DNA of 64,000 bases from Halobacteriovorax sp. HLS (GTDB lineage: Bacteria; Bdellovibrionota; Bacteriovoracia; Bacteriovoracales; Bacteriovoracaceae). This document shows, piece after piece, positions 61,908-64,000 of the stretch. The first letter of the stretch is position 1; every line of letters begins with the position of its first letter. Under the pieces are notes generated by a model. That model was not told where the DNA came from. It searched no databases and saw only the letters and a list, made by a program, of their open reading frames with translations. The stretch is from the NCBI RefSeq assembly GCF_004006665.1, contig NZ_QOCL01000003.1, positions 620,001 through 684,000 of the forward strand, in the 5' to 3' direction. Position numbers and translations under genes: made by a program.

Positions 61908-63563
61908 ATGGAAGCATTTAAGATTATCTACTCAGTTCTAGGCGGGCTTGGAATATTTTTCTACGGAATGAAGAATATGTCTGAATCACTACAGTCTGTT
62001 GCAGGAGATGTTGTTAAAAATACTATTAGTAAAATAACGACAAATAGAATTTCTGCAGTAGGAGTTGGGATTATCGTTACGATGCTCGTGCAAAGCTCTT
62101 CAGTTACAACCGTTATGGTAGTTGGCTTTGTTAACGCAGGTCTTATGAATCTTGCCCAGGCCATAGGTGTGATCTTTGGTGCAAATATTGGAACAACTAT
62201 CACAGGCTGGATCATTTCAATAAAGATTGGAAAGTACGGATTACTTCTCATCGGAATGGGTATCTTTCCGCTCTTATTTGGAAAAACGAATAAGACCAGA
62301 CAAATTGGCCGCATGTTCTTTGCAATAGGTATGATCTTCTTTGGACTAAAAATCATGTCTGATTCATTTAAGCCTCTTAGGTCAATGCCTGAATTTTTAG
62401 ATATGATCTCCTACTTTTCAGAGCAGAACTACGGTTCATACTTTGCTTGTATTGTAGTTGGTTGTATTTTAACAATGGTTATTCAGTCATCATCTGCAAT
62501 GCTGGGAATAACAATCGCTCTAGCAAGTACTGGCGTTATACAATTTCATACAGCAGCAGCTCTAGTTCTCGGTGAAAATATCGGAACAACAATTACCGCC
62601 TTATTAGCTAGTGTTGGGGCAAATATCACGGCCAAAAGAGCGGCAAGGGCCCATGCTATTTTCAATATGTTCGGTGTAATAGTCGTCTTTGCCTTCTTCC
62701 CTCTTTACGTCACATTTATTGACTGGGTAGTTCCGGGAGCAAGTAACTTAACAAATGAGGCCGGTGAATATGTAAATATTGCTGTTCATATAGCTACTGG
62801 TCATACAATTTTCAATGTGACTGCTACAATTTTATTCATTCCTCTATTAAATGTTCTAGCAAATGTTGTAACCAAGATAACACCAGATCATGGACAAAAA
62901 GAACAGCATCACCTTGTCATGCTAGGTGATCCAAGCACAATGATTCCTGCGACTGCCCTTGCCCAAGCACAGGCCGAGATCATGAAAATGAGAGACGTCG
63001 TAGGAAGACAGTATAAACTGGCCGAGGAAATTTTCTTAAATTCAACTAGTGAAAATATGTCAGAACATATTATCAAGTGTAAGCACTACGAAGATATAAC
63101 TGATAATATGCAAAAAGAGATAACCGTGTTTATCGTAAAACTTATGGTAAGTCCTCTAAGTGAGCATGAATCAGAATTAGCAAGATCAGTTCTTAAAGAG
63201 GCCGATGAGCTTGAGAGTATCTCTGATTATATTGATAGACTTGTAAGTTACACGGAAAGAACACCTATTAAAGATATTTTAAAAGACGATGCAAAGGTAG
63301 ATTTTGAAGACTTCTTCAATAGTGTCAAATCTTACTATGACTTAGTTTCAAAACAAATCCTTTCTAATACTGTTGATAAGGCCGTCATTCAGAGAACTTC
63401 TGAAGAGTTACGACTTAGAGCGGAAGTCATAAGAACAAATCATTTAAAAAGAGTATCCTCTGGTACATATGACGCTCTTTCTGCTTTGACTTATTCAGAT
63501 ATGATTGTGGCCCTTAGAAAAATTAGAAGCCACACTCAAAATGCAGCTGAAGCACATGTCTAA
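61908..63563 (+). CDS. Na/Pi cotransporter family protein with PhoU-like tail
   Basis: Two PF02690 repeats are seen: VTMLVQSSSVTTVMVVGFV with GVIFGANIGTTITGW, and VIQSSSAMLGITIALA with LVLGENIGTTITA. The QSSS motifs form the substrate/Na+ site. The C-terminal region (about residues 345-551) is a PhoU-like four-helix domain. These proteins import phosphate with sodium across the inner membrane. AGGAAGAACC precedes ATG 61908. No pho regulator lies nearby. Confidence 0.93.
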   Translation: MEAFKIIYSVLGGLGIFFYGMKNMSESLQSVAGDVVKNTISKITTNRISAVGVGIIVTMLVQSSSVTTVMVVGFVNAGLMNLAQAIGVIFGANIGTTITGWIISIKIGKYGLLLIGMGIFPLLFGKTNKTRQIGRMFFAIGMIFFGLKIMSDSFKPLRSMPEFLDMISYFSEQNYGSYFACIVVGCILTMVIQSSSAMLGITIALASTGVIQFHTAAALVLGENIGTTITALLASVGANITAKRAARAHAIFNMFGVIVVFAFFPLYVTFIDWVVPGASNLTNEAGEYVNIAVHIATGHTIFNVTATILFIPLLNVLANVVTKITPDHGQKEQHHLVMLGDPSTMIPATALAQAQAEIMKMRDVVGRQYKLAEEIFLNSTSENMSEHIIKCKHYEDITDNMQKEITVFIVKLMVSPLSEHESELARSVLKEADELESISDYIDRLVSYTERTPIKDILKDDAKVDFEDFFNSVKSYYDLVSKQILSNTVDKAVIQRTSEELRLRAEVIRTNHLKRVSSGTYDALSALTYSDMIVALRKIRSHTQNAAEAHV

Positions 63564-63573
63564 ACTAATTTAT

Positions 63574-63603
63574 CCCTAAGAGAGTTAGTCCTCTTTCTTA
63601 GGG
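63574..63603. terminator. Terminator-like hairpin between convergent genes
   Basis: CCCTAAG-A-GAG (63574-63584) can pair with CTC-TT-TCTTAGGG (63591-63603), an imperfect stem with a bulge. It overlaps the stop codon and last codons of the 63585 gene. No clean T-tract is seen. Confidence 0.5.
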
Positions 63604-63980
63604 AGTTTCGAATTTTGTTCATCTAAACCAATAGCACGAAGATCTTTGTCTAATTGTGCGTTAGCACTTTTAATTGGATCTGCTCCAAGATCTAAGGGGA
63701 CAATATTTCGTCTTTCTAGATCTTTATAGTCCTCAGCTGAACCTACTTTAGAAAAGTCATTATGAAATTCGTCACCTATTTTCCACGGCTCTATATCAAC
63801 TTGTACCTTTTGTTGCTTGCTTTTTTTCTTAGAAATAGATGGCCCAATAAAGAGGGCCACAACAGCTCCAATAACCATAAATCCTAGCAATACTCTCCTT
63901 TCGGAATGAGAATAGAAATCCGCACTCATAAAATAAAAGAGGATCAAAAATGAATAGATAGAAGCAAATACTTTGAACAT
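63585..63980 (-). CDS. Two-TM membrane protein, unknown
   Basis: A 131-residue protein with two membrane segments (about residues 4-20 and 29-48, FMVIGAVVALFIGPSIS) and a polar tail rich in Lys then Asp/Glu (KKKSKQQKVQVD, ending KLPKKED), predicted cytoplasmic. No family was recognised. The gene lies at the window edge; the ATG at 63980 is complete, but no upstream sequence is available to check the start. Confidence 0.55.
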   Translation of the reverse strand: MFKVFASIYSFLILFYFMSADFYSHSERRVLLGFMVIGAVVALFIGPSISKKKSKQQKVQVDIEPWKIGDEFHNDFSKVGSAEDYKDLERRNIVPLDLGADPIKSANAQLDKDLRAIGLDEQNSKLPKKED

Positions 63981-64000
63981 TAGACTACTGGTCTTAGTTT

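Noticed and set aside
1-64000. tRNA, rRNA or CRISPR arrays
   Set aside because: No cloverleaf with conserved T-loop sequence, no rRNA-like segment and no regularly spaced direct repeats were noticed by eye; a covariance-model scan would be needed to be certain.

Overview
The window is an AT-rich stretch (by eye about one third G+C) from a Gram-negative bacterium. It encodes many outer-membrane beta-barrels, lipoproteins and signal-peptide proteins, together with prfC, arfB, lexA, dinB, eno and murI on a chromosomal backbone. The low GC, dense gene packing, many lineage-restricted secreted proteins, MCPs, a CpaF ATPase and LplT/PlsC lipid genes recall the Bacteriovoracales (Halobacteriovorax-like Bdellovibrionota). 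That assignment is inference from general resemblance only. No rRNA, tRNA, CRISPR array, intact transposon or prophage was recognised.

Layout. 1-6.1 kb: the 3' end of a LamG-repeat surface protein, an SGNH-like protein, a PhyH-type dioxygenase, a DcaP-like porin and another outer-membrane protein. 6.2-14 kb: a LysR regulator followed by a start-less ABM-like remnant, a Fic protein, small secreted proteins, a chemoreceptor fused to a hemerythrin domain, a GST and an SRPBCC protein. 14-17.5 kb: a phospholipid operon (LplT-like flippase fused to a PlsC acyltransferase, then a ClsC-like phospholipase D). 17.6-24 kb: hypothetical proteins and a short-chain-dehydrogenase/TetR operon with two tandem operators; the TetR gene appears to start with AUC.

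24-32.3 kb is the most distinctive region and looks like an extracytoplasmic redox island. A LysR gene is divergent from a secreted PF03640-type protein, a YceI protein, a beta-barrel with an N-terminal heme motif and a cytochrome c lipoprotein. After a repeat-bearing spacer comes a coupled operon: DUF4266 lipoprotein, DUF3570 barrel, TlpA-like thioredoxin, ApbE flavin transferase and another barrel. The DUF3570 protein contains a DxxTGAS sequence matching the ApbE flavinylation motif, so it may be a covalently flavinylated outer-membrane protein. A 144-bp repeat occurs on both sides of this operon (27426 and 32571, about 96 % identical), and a third, inverted partial copy lies at 28455. Between the first and third copies sits a gene broken at an A9 tract, and the 32571 copy adjoins a transposase-like N-terminal fragment. 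Mobile-element activity has probably shaped this interval.

32.7-46.5 kb: an ankyrin protein, prfC, a predicted hydrolase, arfB, a papain-like protease, two MscS channels, and a lexA-dinB-menE/menH-like operon in which MenE and MenH are one polypeptide. 46.5-64 kb: terminator-bounded hypothetical envelope proteins, a sensor kinase, eno, murI, a thioesterase, porins, a SurA-N-like protein, CpaF, a cupredoxin-like protein, a GNAT/glutamate-synthase-like pair and a Na/Pi cotransporter. Several genes (1997, 34719, 36440, 41032, 57867, and 52474 on the minus strand) have a -10-like hexamer only 6-10 nt before the start codon and no Shine-Dalgarno sequence, suggesting leaderless transcripts.
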